Positions 1 through 8,638 of a stretch of 30,959 nt of DNA are shown piece after piece; the stretch's first letter is position 1; every line of letters begins with the position of its first letter. The stretch comes from an uncultured Johnsonella sp. GTDB lineage: Bacteria > Bacillota > Clostridia > Lachnospirales > Lachnospiraceae. Location of the stretch: positions 1 to 30,959 of the forward strand of contig CAAFUL010000050.1 in the NCBI GenBank assembly GCA_900766185.1, read 5' to 3'. Position numbers and translations under genes: made by a program. The notes under the pieces are model-generated. The model searched no databases. It was not told where the DNA came from and saw only the letters and a program-made list of their open reading frames with translations.

Positions 1-119
1 GTATATTATACATGTATATCTATCAGGCTACCGCCGGAATTCATCTTCGTCTAATTTATAGATAAAAATGAAATATTTTTAGTCTTTTTGACGAAGATGA
101 ATGACCTACCTGAACTGTA
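1..119. repeat. Palindromic MITE-like repeat, copy A (cut by window edge)
   Basis: A perfect 13-bp inverted repeat (ATTCATCTTCGTC at 39-51, its complement at 90-102) encloses a 38-nt A+T-rich loop. It is followed by GACCTACCTGAACTGTA, whose last 11 bases (109-119) match a terminal repeat of copy B (4528-4706). Positions 1-23 resemble the right arm of a second hairpin in copy B. Copy A is therefore the reverse complement of copy B, and its other end lies outside the window. It sits just 3' of the ABC exporter gene and could also act as its transcript end; that is inference. Confidence 0.75.
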
Positions 120-139
120 CCGCATTTTTTTGATGAAGA

Positions 140-1945
140 TTAATTAATTTGTCGGGGAGTTTGAGCCGGTGCATCCGCCTCTACCCTAAGTCTTTGCGTT
201 CTATACATATCATAGTACTTTTTATGCTTATTTATAAGTTCTTCATGTGTGCCGCTTTCTATTACCCTGCCCTTTTCAAGCATATATATTCTGTCGGCAC
301 TTCTTATGGTTGAGAGTCTGTGTGCTATGATAAATGTAGTTCTGCCCTCCATAAGTACCTGCATGGCTTTTTGTATTATTTGCTCGGTTTCGGTATCTAC
401 GGAGCTTGTCGCCTCATCAAGTATAAGTATTTTCGGGTCATAGGCTAAGGCTCTGGCAAATGATATAAGCTGCCTTTGACCTGAGGAAAGCGTCTGACCT
501 CTTTCTACCACCGGAGTATCTATGCCCTCTTCTAATGAACTTATAAAATCTCCCGCTCCCAAAAGTTCAAGTGCCTTAAGTGCTTTTTCTCTTGTTATAT
601 TTTCATTTCCCAGTGTTATATTGCTTAGTATGCTTCCGGTAAAAAGAAAAGGCTCTTGCAATACTATTGCCATAAACTTTCTTACAGACTTTTCATTAAG
701 CTCCTTAAGAGCCATACCATCTATGTAGATCTCTCCTTTTTGCGAACTGTAAAACTTAAGCAAAAGGTTCATAATAGAGCTTTTCCCCGATCCGGTATGT
801 CCGACCAAGGCTATGGTTTCACCTTTTTTTGCCTCTATATTAATATCTTTTAATACATACTCGCCTTCTTTATAGTAAAAACTTACGGACTTGAAACTGA
901 CAGCCCCCTTAATATCGCTAACTTCTTTACTTCCGGGAATTATTGATTTTTTATCAAGTAGTTCAAATACATGACTTGCGGCAACACCGGACTTTTCCAT
1001 TTCCGAGATCTGCTCCATTATCTGTGTAAGATGATGAAAATATATACCTATATAGCCTATATACACATAGAGCATACCTACAGAAGTAGGTGATTTGGTA
1101 CTTAGGAAAAGTCTTCCGAAATAATATATCATAATTATATAGGCTATATTCTTGATTATACCTACTCCTGTATAAGTAGAGCTTGCATTAAGCTTTAGCA
1201 GCTTTTCTTTTTGTCTGTAACTTTCTTTTGTAATTTCATCAAAGTCTTTTTTAAGTTTCTCCTGCTTTCCGAACACTTGCACTATGGACATACCCTGTAT
1301 TGTTTCATTGATAAAGGCGTTCATACTTCCAAGCTTATTTCTTATGATATTGTTATACTGTTTTGCCTTCTTGTTATAAAAATATACTAAAAATATGATT
1401 AAGGGCAAAATCATAAGTATACTTAAGGCAAAGCCCGTACTTATAATAAATAATGCTATGTGTACTCCTATGATATAGCATATACTGATCATGATCTGAC
1501 CCATAACCTTGACATACAGATTTTGCACCGCCTCGGTATCGTTCATGATTTTGGATACTATCTGCCCTCCGGCACTGTTATCAAAAAAACTAAGCTCCAG
1601 ACTTTGTATTTTTTTATAAAGATCAATTCTCATCTTTGATACTATCTTCATAGCCGTAATTCTAAGCTGAACTCCGCTAAGATATTGAAAAGCGGACTCC
1701 AATGCTATAAGCAGTATATAAATTCCGGAAAGTTTAATAACCAAGCTTATAACTATCGGCTGTTTAACCAACTCATGATCCATTATATTTCTTATGACTA
1801 TAGGAGCTAAAAGCTGTGCAAGCATGGCAATAAGCAAAAATATAAGTCCGAGGCAAAGATTTTTCTTAAAGTACAGAGCATAAGCTGCCAGTCTTTTTAC
1901 ATCAAGCTTTATCGCTTTTTCCTTACCTTCTTTTTTGTTAGTCAT
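140..1945 (-). CDS. ABC exporter half-transporter, canonical-Walker-B subunit
   Basis: Membrane ABC exporter half (about 601 aa) with an N-terminal six-helix domain (roughly residues 25-315) and a C-terminal ATPase domain. Visible motifs are Walker A GHTGSGKS (about 382-389), signature LSSGQRQL (about 486) and Walker B LILDEATSSVD with the catalytic Glu (about 511). The signature is LSSGQ rather than LSGGQ, typical of the second subunit in heterodimeric exporters of the YheH, BmrD and LmrD kind. I chose the ATG at 1945 (1948 is equally possible) because GGAAGAGGAAG lies directly upstream; a longer frame opens at 1987 inside the preceding gene. The gene overlaps the end of the upstream ABC gene by 8 nt, implying translational coupling and a heterodimer. 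The substrate (drug, lipid or peptide) cannot be told from sequence. Confidence 0.9.
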   Translation of the reverse strand: MTNKKEGKEKAIKLDVKRLAAYALYFKKNLCLGLIFLLIAMLAQLLAPIVIRNIMDHELVKQPIVISLVIKLSGIYILLIALESAFQYLSGVQLRITAMKIVSKMRIDLYKKIQSLELSFFDNSAGGQIVSKIMNDTEAVQNLYVKVMGQIMISICYIIGVHIALFIISTGFALSILMILPLIIFLVYFYNKKAKQYNNIIRNKLGSMNAFINETIQGMSIVQVFGKQEKLKKDFDEITKESYRQKEKLLKLNASSTYTGVGIIKNIAYIIMIYYFGRLFLSTKSPTSVGMLYVYIGYIGIYFHHLTQIMEQISEMEKSGVAASHVFELLDKKSIIPGSKEVSDIKGAVSFKSVSFYYKEGEYVLKDINIEAKKGETIALVGHTGSGKSSIMNLLLKFYSSQKGEIYIDGMALKELNEKSVRKFMAIVLQEPFLFTGSILSNITLGNENITREKALKALELLGAGDFISSLEEGIDTPVVERGQTLSSGQRQLISFARALAYDPKILILDEATSSVDTETEQIIQKAMQVLMEGRTTFIIAHRLSTIRSADRIYMLEKGRVIESGTHEELINKHKKYYDMYRTQRLRVEADAPAQTPRQIN

Positions 1946-3683
1946 CATCTTCCTCTTCCAATTCCTGTATTCTGTACTGCTTTGCATACCATGTATCTTT
2001 GTTTATAAGCTGCAGGTGTGTTCCTTCCTCTGTTATAACTCCCTTGTCGAGTACTATAATATTATCCGCATTAACAAGTACCGATAGTCTGTGGCTTGTT
2101 ATAATATTGGTTTTACCCTGTCTGTGCTCATAAATATTTTTTATGATCCTGCTTTCAGTCTTTGCATCAACCGCAGACAGACAGTCATCCAAAATCAAAA
2201 GTTCGGCATCTTTTATAAGTGCTCTTGCTATGGCAACTCTTTGTCTTTGACCTCCCGAAAGACTTACTCCTCTTTCTCCTATTACAGTATCTTCCTTATC
2301 GCTAAAGCCTTCTATATCGCTTTCAAGTTCGGCAAGGTTTATTGCTCTTTTTAATTCTTTTTCTGTAGCGAACTCATTTCCGAATAATATATTGTCTTTA
2401 ATACTTCCCGAAAATAAAATGTTATCTTGAGATACATAGGCTATTTTTTTCATAAATTCAGGCTTTAGCAGATTTTCTATATTAACTTGGTTTACTGAAA
2501 GCTCTCCGCTTCCTATCGGATACTCCTGCAAAAGTTGTCTTATAAGCGTTGTCTTTCCCGAACCGGTTCTTCCTGCAATACCTAAAGTCCTTCCCCTGCT
2601 TATCTGCAAATTGATGTTTTTTAAGTTCACTTCCTTAGACTGAGGATACTTAAAGCTGTAGTCTGCAAATTTTACAGTGTCTAATTCATCTTTTATAAGT
2701 CTTCCTTTATGGATTTTTTCATCTTCTTCTTCCTCAAGAACTTCATAAATTCTTTCAGTAGAAGCCGCTCCTCTATGTGCTACATTTATAAACTCTCCTA
2801 TAGCGTACATAGGCCAGATAAGATAGGATAAGTAAATATTAAATGTTACCATATCTCCAAGTGTTATGGCTTTTGAACTTATCAGACCTGCGCCGCAAAT
2901 CAAAGATATGGCATAGCTGATTGCTATAAATACATTGGATACGGGCCAAAAAGAAGCCGTAACCATCTCGGCTTTTAAAGTCTTTTCATATACATCCTTT
3001 GTACTTTCCTCAAAATCTTTAAGGCTGCTTTCTTCAAGTACATAAGCCCTTACCAGCCTTACTCCGTTAATATACTCAAGTACTTTGGCACTCATGTTAC
3101 TTCCGGCTTCCTGCTGCCTTACAAAAAATGCATAGATATATTTCCCGGCATAGTTAGTCATAAAAGCAACTATTGTAAGCGGTATGGTACAGTAAAGCGT
3201 CAAGATCCAAGACACTCTTATACCCATTACTATAAGTATAAGCGGCAAATAAAACAGTGCGTCAAAAAGTGCCAAAAGACCGAAACCGCTAAAAGTACCG
3301 ACCGCCTCTATATCGCTGCTTGCTCGGTTCATCAAGTCTCCGGAGCCGAACTTTTCGAAAAATGTCCTCGGCATCTTCAGTATCTTATTCATTAAATAAG
3401 TTGACAGTCTGTATTCAAGTATTCTTGCATTCTTAAATAATATATATGACCATATGCAGGAAAGTATGTATTCACTCACTGCCAATGCACTAAGCTTAAG
3501 CACATAGGTTGTAAGCAGTTTTGTTGTGATCTCTTTTGTGGATATGCTGTCAACCGCCGCTCCAAGTACCAAAGGTCCTGCTATGGTTATGAAATTAACT
3601 ATAAGCAATATTATAAGGGCAATAATATTTATTACTGCCCTTTCTTTAAAGTACCAATATAGTTTTGATAATTTTTTAAGCAT
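1938..3683 (-). CDS. ABC exporter half-transporter, degenerate-Walker-B subunit
   Basis: Half-size ABC exporter (581 aa) with a six-helix transmembrane domain (about 15-305) and a C-terminal ATPase domain. Walker A is GRTGSGKT (371-378), the signature is a canonical LSGGQRQR (475-482), and Walker B is LLILDDCLSAVD with Asp500 where the catalytic Glu normally stands. This Asp is the mark of the non-hydrolysing subunit in heterodimeric exporters (YheI, BmrC, LmrC and TM287 types). It pairs with the downstream half-transporter. The acidic tail ends EEEDDD, and the coding DNA for that tail also supplies the ribosome site of the next gene. It starts 12 nt after the HAD phosphatase stop with only a weak ribosome site, so it probably depends on coupled translation. 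Confidence 0.9.
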   Translation of the reverse strand: MLKKLSKLYWYFKERAVINIIALIILLIVNFITIAGPLVLGAAVDSISTKEITTKLLTTYVLKLSALAVSEYILSCIWSYILFKNARILEYRLSTYLMNKILKMPRTFFEKFGSGDLMNRASSDIEAVGTFSGFGLLALFDALFYLPLILIVMGIRVSWILTLYCTIPLTIVAFMTNYAGKYIYAFFVRQQEAGSNMSAKVLEYINGVRLVRAYVLEESSLKDFEESTKDVYEKTLKAEMVTASFWPVSNVFIAISYAISLICGAGLISSKAITLGDMVTFNIYLSYLIWPMYAIGEFINVAHRGAASTERIYEVLEEEEDEKIHKGRLIKDELDTVKFADYSFKYPQSKEVNLKNINLQISRGRTLGIAGRTGSGKTTLIRQLLQEYPIGSGELSVNQVNIENLLKPEFMKKIAYVSQDNILFSGSIKDNILFGNEFATEKELKRAINLAELESDIEGFSDKEDTVIGERGVSLSGGQRQRVAIARALIKDAELLILDDCLSAVDAKTESRIIKNIYEHRQGKTNIITSHRLSVLVNADNIIVLDKGVITEEGTHLQLINKDTWYAKQYRIQELEEEDDD

Positions 3684-3695
3684 ACTTTTTATAAC

Positions 3696-4478
3696 CTATA
3701 TAAGACCGAGCTTAACGCAGGCGTTGTATACTCCGTCTTTGTCTATATCATCAGTTACCATATCCGCAACTTCTTTAAGCTTATCATGTGCATTACCCAT
3801 GGCAACTCCTATACCGGCTCTTTTTAGTATTTCCATATCATTCATGGCATCTCCGAAAGATATGGTATCCTTGATATCTATATTATAATGCTTACTAAGT
3901 CTTAACAGTCCCGACTCCTTGCTTACATCTCCCTCTATAACATCCGCACCGAGTCCTCCTGCAAAAAGCGGACAGCGTATACTTTCAAAATTCGACTCTA
4001 TGTCCTTAGCTCCCATATGGTTTCCTATGTAAGCCAAGGTACCTACTTCCATTTCAAAAATCCTGTTGGGATCGCCGAATTTTCTTTGAGACATTCCCCA
4101 CTGCTTTTTATCCCATTCTACAAGCTTTTCCTGATTAAAATAATAGTCCGTATCACTTTCTGCAAGCCCTATGGTATATCCCTTATCCAAGCAAAACTTT
4201 ACCAAAGCACGCAAAACTTTATTATTAAATAAGTGCCTGTATACGGTTTCTTTATCTATCGTAATCTTAGTTCCGTTAAGCTCTATGGTTGCATGCGGAT
4301 TTATTTTATCTATAAAGCTCGGTCCGTCATGGTTTTCAAGGTTTCTTCCGGTTGCTATTGCAACTATATGTCCGTTTTCTCTAAGTTTTTTCACTGCCTC
4401 AAGTGCAGACTCCGGTATGGTATAGTCTGCATGATTTAACAGTGTCATATCCAAATCAAAGGTTATTAACTTCTTCAA
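3696..4478 (-). CDS. HAD-superfamily phosphatase, Cof/IIB subfamily
   Basis: Cytosolic HAD hydrolase of 260 aa, the usual length for Cof-type phosphatases. Motif I is DLDMTLL with the nucleophile Asp8 and acid/base Asp10; motif II lies in ATGR (42-45); Lys187 is the likely motif III residue; motif IV is GDAMND (209-214), which binds Mg2+. The large insert between motifs II and III is the type IIB cap. Family members dephosphorylate sugar phosphates, FMN or pyridoxal phosphate; the substrate here is unknown. The start is TTG at 4478, with AGGAG placed seven bases upstream and no ATG nearby. It leads an operon with the two exporter genes, 12 nt before the first, though no functional link is obvious. 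Confidence 0.88.
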   Translation of the reverse strand: MKKLITFDLDMTLLNHADYTIPESALEAVKKLRENGHIVAIATGRNLENHDGPSFIDKINPHATIELNGTKITIDKETVYRHLFNNKVLRALVKFCLDKGYTIGLAESDTDYYFNQEKLVEWDKKQWGMSQRKFGDPNRIFEMEVGTLAYIGNHMGAKDIESNFESIRCPLFAGGLGADVIEGDVSKESGLLRLSKHYNIDIKDTISFGDAMNDMEILKRAGIGVAMGNAHDKLKEVADMVTDDIDKDGVYNACVKLGLI

Positions 4479-4511
4479 ATCTTTTCTCCTATATTTGTAT
4501 CCTATAAAATT

Positions 4512-4715
4512 CTGTAAGCAATTTATGTTACAGTTCAGGATTTATTCAGCTTCGTCAAAAAAACTAAAAATATTTAACTTTATTTATAAGTTAGACGAAG
4601 ATGAATGTCAGCAGTTTCCTGTTAGACATATATATGTAATATACACCTAAAAGCAAACTTTTATTTGGTATATTACATATATATGTCTAAGCCACCTGAA
4701 CTGTAAGCAATTTAT
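4512..4715. repeat. Palindromic MITE-like repeat, copy B (complete)
   Basis: Complete copy of the family also present at 1-119 and about 23250-23400. Its 12-bp terminal inverted repeats are TTACAGTTCAGG (4528-4539) and CCTGAACTGTAA (4695-4706). Inside are two hairpins: an imperfect one with arms CAGCTTCGTC and GACGAAGATG around an A+T loop (about 4547-4606), and a perfect 23-bp inverted repeat (4622-4644 with 4668-4690, loop 23). A 15-bp direct repeat, CTGTAAGCAATTTAT, occurs at 4512-4526 and 4701-4715. Its right copy overlaps both the terminal repeat and the dtd stop codon, so it may be a modified target duplication. There is no coding capacity, so it would be non-autonomous. Confidence 0.8.
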
Positions 4716-5161
4716 TATATATTGTTCTCATCAAGTACTATTGTAAAAGGTCCGTCATTGATAAGTTCTACCTGCATATCGGCTCCGAACTCTCCCTGTG
4801 CCGTCTCTATGCCCTGCTCTTTGGCACGGCTTACCATGTATTCATAAAGCCTTTTTGCTTCTTTGGGATCTCCTGCCCCTATAAAGCTCGGTCTGTTGCC
4901 GTCTTTACAGCTTGCAAGCAGGGTGAACTGTGATACCAGTAAAAGGCTTCCTCCTACATCCCTTATGGATTTATTGGTTTTACCGGCTTCATCCTCAAAA
5001 ATTCTAAGTTTTATAAGTTTATTAAGATATTTATCAACTATAGCCTCATCATCACTGCCTGCCACTCCGACTAAAACCATAAGTCCCTTATCTATGCTGC
5101 CTACTACCTTTTTATCTATACTTACACTTGCCTTACTTACCCTTTGTATAACCAATCTCAT
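4715..5161 (-). CDS. dtd: D-aminoacyl-tRNA deacylase
   Basis: Cytosolic quality-control enzyme that hydrolyses D-amino acids (and Gly) from mischarged tRNAs. At 148 aa it has the usual length for bacterial DTD. It begins with the family's MRLVIQRV strand and carries the SQFT motif (77-80), the KDGNRPSF loop (86-93) and a Gly137-Pro138 pair in NDGPFT, matching the cross-subunit Gly-cisPro motif that gives chiral selection. The ATG at 5161 follows AGGAGAAAAGAT. It lies 10 nt after greA and is probably co-transcribed with it. Its TAA stop overlaps the right direct repeat of the palindromic element downstream. Confidence 0.95.
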   Translation of the reverse strand: MRLVIQRVSKASVSIDKKVVGSIDKGLMVLVGVAGSDDEAIVDKYLNKLIKLRIFEDEAGKTNKSIRDVGGSLLLVSQFTLLASCKDGNRPSFIGAGDPKEAKRLYEYMVSRAKEQGIETAQGEFGADMQVELINDGPFTIVLDENNI

Positions 5162-5171
5162 ATCTTTTCTC

Positions 5172-5669
5172 CTAAAATTTTCTTATTTCATCATCTTCAT
5201 TATCCAAGACAACTGATTTTATCTGCACATAGTATGAAACCTTGTCCGATATAACGACCTTTACTCTATCTCCCGCTTTTTTGCCTATCAGAGCTTTTCC
5301 CAGAGGAGATTCTATACTTATACGACCTTCCAGCGAAGCCCCTCTTATTGGAGTTACCAGTTTTATGGTCATCTCTTCTTCATCATTTTCAAAATATAAT
5401 TCCACAAGCTTGTTAAGGCCTGCCTCGTCCATACCGCTCTCATCTTCCACAACTTCGGAAAATCTGAGCATTTTATCCAAATACCTGATACGGCTTTCAT
5501 TGATGTTCTTCTCTCTTTTTGCCGCATAGTATTCAAAGTTTTCGGATAAGTCTCCGTGAGATCTTGCCTCCTTAACCGCCGCTATCAAATCTTTTCTAAG
5601 CACAAGCTTTCTGTGCTTTATCTCTTCTTCTATCTTTTCTATATCTTTTTTAGTTAATTTTTCTCCCAA
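5172..5669 (-). CDS. greA: Transcription elongation factor GreA
   Basis: GreA/GreB factor that rescues backtracked RNA polymerase by stimulating cleavage of the transcript 3' end. An N-terminal coiled coil carries the tip motif GDLSENFEYYAAK, in which the Asp and Glu are the catalytic acidic pair; the common Ala of SENAEY is Phe here. The C-terminal FKBP-like domain is present (VTPIRGASLEGRISIESPLG and onward). There are two possible TTG starts, at 5675 and 5669. I prefer 5669 because GAGG lies 9 nt upstream of it but only 3 nt upstream of the other. The product is 165 aa from 5669, normal for GreA. A promoter candidate lies at 5711-5739 and dtd follows 10 nt downstream. Confidence 0.92.
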   Translation of the reverse strand: MGEKLTKKDIEKIEEEIKHRKLVLRKDLIAAVKEARSHGDLSENFEYYAAKREKNINESRIRYLDKMLRFSEVVEDESGMDEAGLNKLVELYFENDEEEMTIKLVTPIRGASLEGRISIESPLGKALIGKKAGDRVKVVISDKVSYYVQIKSVVLDNEDDEIRKF

Positions 5670-5710
5670 ATCCAATGTCCTCTTCTATGCACCTATGCTT
5701 AATCTAAATA

Positions 5711-5739
5711 AGTATATCTTATAAAATCACTTACTACAA
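5711..5739 (-). promoter_or_regulatory. Candidate sigma-A promoter for greA-dtd
   Basis: Reading the minus strand, TTGTAG is followed by 17 bases and TATACT. The -10 box matches 5 of 6 consensus bases and the -35 only 3. Transcription would begin near 5704, giving a leader of about 30 nt. It sits between the ATP synthase terminator hairpin and greA. Confidence 0.5.
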
Positions 5740-5755
5740 TACAATAAGTATCACA

Positions 5756-5849
5756 AAAAAGCTGTAGTAAAATATTGATTTTTATAGAATATTGTCCACT
5801 TAATATCAAATAAGAAACAACTATAAAATCTATTTTACTACAGCTTTTT
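5756..5849 (-). terminator. Long-armed hairpin at the end of the ATP synthase operon
   Basis: A perfect 19-bp inverted repeat (5756-5774 with 5831-5849) contains AGCTGTAGTAAAATA and surrounds a 56-nt loop. Read on the minus strand it begins 20 nt after the atpC stop and ends in GCTTTTTT, as expected for an intrinsic terminator. The A-tract on the other side would make it bidirectional. The loop is unusually long for a terminator. Confidence 0.7.
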
Positions 5850-5868
5850 AAGATAGCCTATCTTTATT

Positions 5869-6273
5869 TTAATATGTTCCGTCCTTAACTCCCAGTCTTA
5901 CAAGCGCCTTCTTTAATGCAAGTTCGGCTCTTACCAAATCTATATCCTCATCCTTGGACTCAAGCCTTCTTTTTGCTCTCTCCACCGCTTCTTTGGCACG
6001 ATTTTCATCTATATCCTCGGGCCATTCGCAGGCTTCAGCCAATATAGTTATTTGATCTCCCAGTACTTCTGCAAATCCTGATAAAAGTGCAGCTTTTTTC
6101 ACTTCACTTTCTTTATGTATATTCAGAACTCCCGGAGCTATAACAAAGGTCATAGGAATATGCCCTTTGTAGATACCTACATTTCCTGAAGTTGTTGTAA
6201 ACTCCGCCATGGTAACCATATCCTCATAAAAGCAGCAGACCGGAGTAAGAACCTTAAGCTTAAAACTTTCCAT
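5869..6273 (-). CDS. atpC: F-type ATP synthase subunit epsilon
   Basis: Central-stalk subunit of F1 that helps couple rotation and can inhibit ATP hydrolysis. At 134 aa it has the normal length. The N-terminal beta sandwich includes TTSGNVGIYKGHIPM and the stretch around LLSGFAEVLGDQITILAEACEWPEDID. The C-terminal helical hairpin (about 90-130) contains RAKEAVERAKRRLES. The ATG at 6273 follows AAGGAGA. It is the last gene of the operon, 52 nt after atpD, and a strong hairpin follows its stop. Confidence 0.96.
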   Translation of the reverse strand: MESFKLKVLTPVCCFYEDMVTMAEFTTTSGNVGIYKGHIPMTFVIAPGVLNIHKESEVKKAALLSGFAEVLGDQITILAEACEWPEDIDENRAKEAVERAKRRLESKDEDIDLVRAELALKKALVRLGVKDGTY

Positions 6274-6325
6274 TTATCAAGTCTCCTTACTGTTTGACAG
6301 ATACTCTCACATCAAACAACTCCTA

Positions 6326-7732
6326 TTAGTTGGCAGCCGCTTTCTGAGCCTTTTCCACTACCTCTTCAATTCCTCCTACATTAAGGAAGAACTGCTCATG
6401 TATATCATCATACTTACCTTCCAGTATCTCCTTGAAACCTCTTACGGTCTCCGATACAGGTACATACTTACCTGAAAGACCTGTAAACTGTGTTGCTACG
6501 AAGAAAGGCTGTGATAGAAATCTTTGAATCTTACGCGCTCTTGATACTGTAAGTTTATCATCTTCCGACAACTCATCCATACCGAGCATGGCGATTATAT
6601 CCTGTAATTCTTTATACTTTTGCAAAACCCTCTGCACTCCTCTGGCTACCTGATAATGCTCTTCTCCGACTACCAGCGGAGAAAGTATACGAGAGGTAGA
6701 TGCCAAGGGGTCAACTGCCGGATATATACCCTGCTCCACTATGGCTCTGTCAAGAACCGTGGTTGCATCAAGGTGGGCGAAAGTATTAGCCGGTGCAGGG
6801 TCTGTAAGGTCGTCTGCCGGAACATATACAGCCTGAACCGAGGTTATGGAACCTTGCTTGGTTGAAGTTATTCTCTCCTGCAAAGCACCCATCTCTGTCT
6901 GCAGAGTCGGCTGATAACCTACCGCTGAAGGCATACGCCCAAGCAAAGCGGAAACTTCCGAACCTGCCTGTGTAAATCTGAATATATTATCTATGAACAA
7001 AAGTACATCTTTACCTGCCTCATCACGGAAGTACTCCGCCATGGTAAGACCGCTGAGTCCTACCCTCATACGAGCACCCGGCGGCTCGTTCATCTGACCG
7101 AACACCAGTGTAGTCTTGTCTATAACTCCTGACTCTATCATCTCGTGATACAGGTCGTTACCCTCTCTGGTACGCTCTCCTACTCCTGTGAAAACCGAAT
7201 ATCCGCCGTGTTCTGTAGCTATATTTCTTATAAGTTCCTGAATAAGTACGGTTTTACCTACTCCGGCACCCCCGAACAGACCTATCTTACCTCCCTTTTG
7301 GTAAGGGCAAAGGAGGTCTACTACCTTAATACCTGTCTCAAGGATCTCCGTACTTGTTGACTGTTCTTCAAAGCTCGGGGCTTTTCTGTGTATAGGAAGC
7401 TTCATTTCAACTTTAGGGTTCTCCTTGCCGTCTATAGCCTCTCCAAGAACATTAAACATACGACCTAAGGTATGCTCTCCTACCGGAACGGATATAGGAC
7501 TTCCGGTAGCTAAAGCATCCATTCCTCTCCTAAGTCCGTCTGTAGTATCCATAGCTATACATCTTACCACATCATCTCCAAGATGCTGTGCCACTTCTAC
7601 AGTAAGTGTTTTATTATCCTCTGTCTTTATAAGTATAGCTTCATTTATATGAGGCAGATGGTCTTTTTTGAATTTTATATCGAGAACGGCACCTATAATC
7701 TGACTTATTCTCCCTACATTTAACTCTGCCAT
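6326..7732 (-). CDS. atpD: F-type ATP synthase subunit beta
   Basis: Catalytic F1 subunit, 468 aa. The order is an N-terminal beta barrel, a nucleotide-binding domain with Walker A GGAGVGKT (154-161), the catalytic Glu in GVGERTREGNDLY, Walker B LLFIDNIFRF, and a C-terminal helical domain with the DELSEDD lever motif. All key residues are intact. The ATG at 7732 has AAGGAGAG upstream. It lies between atpG (27 nt away) and atpC. Confidence 0.98.
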   Translation of the reverse strand: MAELNVGRISQIIGAVLDIKFKKDHLPHINEAILIKTEDNKTLTVEVAQHLGDDVVRCIAMDTTDGLRRGMDALATGSPISVPVGEHTLGRMFNVLGEAIDGKENPKVEMKLPIHRKAPSFEEQSTSTEILETGIKVVDLLCPYQKGGKIGLFGGAGVGKTVLIQELIRNIATEHGGYSVFTGVGERTREGNDLYHEMIESGVIDKTTLVFGQMNEPPGARMRVGLSGLTMAEYFRDEAGKDVLLFIDNIFRFTQAGSEVSALLGRMPSAVGYQPTLQTEMGALQERITSTKQGSITSVQAVYVPADDLTDPAPANTFAHLDATTVLDRAIVEQGIYPAVDPLASTSRILSPLVVGEEHYQVARGVQRVLQKYKELQDIIAMLGMDELSEDDKLTVSRARKIQRFLSQPFFVATQFTGLSGKYVPVSETVRGFKEILEGKYDDIHEQFFLNVGGIEEVVEKAQKAAAN

Positions 7733-7759
7733 AAACTCTCCTTAAACTAATTTTTATTG

Positions 7760-8623
7760 TTATATCGCATTGGCACCTGCCACTATCTCTGTAAGTTCCT
7801 GAGTAATAGCACCCTGTCTTGCACGATTATACCTAAGAAGTAACTTATCTATAAGCTCATCCGCATTATTGGTAGCATTTTCCATTGCATTCATTCTTGC
7901 ACCATTCTCCGAAGCTATGGCTTGCTGCAGCGAACCATAGATAATGGCTGAAATATACTTTGGAACTATTGCTTCCAAGACTTCCTCTTCATTCGGAGCA
8001 TAATTCATCAAAAGTGTGGACTTTTCTTTACCCTCTTCTTTTTCTGCCTCATCAAGGCTTATAGGAAGAAGCTTTTTAAGTGTAGGTATATGCACTACCG
8101 TATTCTTAAAATGTGTGTATACCACATATATTTCGGAAATCTTTCCCTCTTCATAGTCTGATAAGAGTTTCTTTGTGATATCTACAGCATCCTGATACAT
8201 AGGGTCCAATATAACTTCGTTATATTCTCCAAGTACTTCGTAGCCTCTTCTTTCCAAGGTATCCTTTGCCTTTTTACCTATTGCATAAATCAAAGCCTCT
8301 TCTTTTGAAAAAGAAGTTTCCACAAGCTTTGCGATATTGTTATTATATCCTCCTGCAAGTCCTCTGTTGGAACTTATAACTATAATTGCCTTCTTTCCTT
8401 CTCCCTCATTGGAAGTCTTTACGAATCTGTGATTCATATTATTACTTTTTGACAATATAGAAAACATAGTATCATACATAAGACTAAAGTACGGCTTTGC
8501 CTCTTCAGCCCTTGTACGGGTCTTTTGCAGCTTGACGGTAGATACCAATTGCATAGCCTTGGTTATCTGCCTTGTACTTTGAATACTGCCACGCCTTCTT
8601 TTTATTTCCTTCATAGAAGCCAT
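7760..8623 (-). CDS. atpG: F-type ATP synthase subunit gamma
   Basis: Rotating shaft of F1, 287 aa. The N-terminal coiled-coil helix is typical (MKEIKRRRGSIQSTRQITKA), the Rossmann-like middle includes IVISSNRGLAGGYN, and the C-terminal helix ends in YNRARQGAITQELTEIVAGA. The ATG at 8623 follows AAGGGGG. It starts 15 nt after the atpA stop. Nothing appears truncated. Confidence 0.97.
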   Translation of the reverse strand: MASMKEIKRRRGSIQSTRQITKAMQLVSTVKLQKTRTRAEEAKPYFSLMYDTMFSILSKSNNMNHRFVKTSNEGEGKKAIIVISSNRGLAGGYNNNIAKLVETSFSKEEALIYAIGKKAKDTLERRGYEVLGEYNEVILDPMYQDAVDITKKLLSDYEEGKISEIYVVYTHFKNTVVHIPTLKKLLPISLDEAEKEEGKEKSTLLMNYAPNEEEVLEAIVPKYISAIIYGSLQQAIASENGARMNAMENATNNADELIDKLLLRYNRARQGAITQELTEIVAGANAI

Positions 8624-8638
8624 ATTCTATACCCCCTT

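Noticed and set aside
4622..4690. Simple intrinsic terminator for greA-dtd
   Set aside because: The 23-bp stem has no T-tract after it and belongs to the repeat element, although it might still stop transcription.
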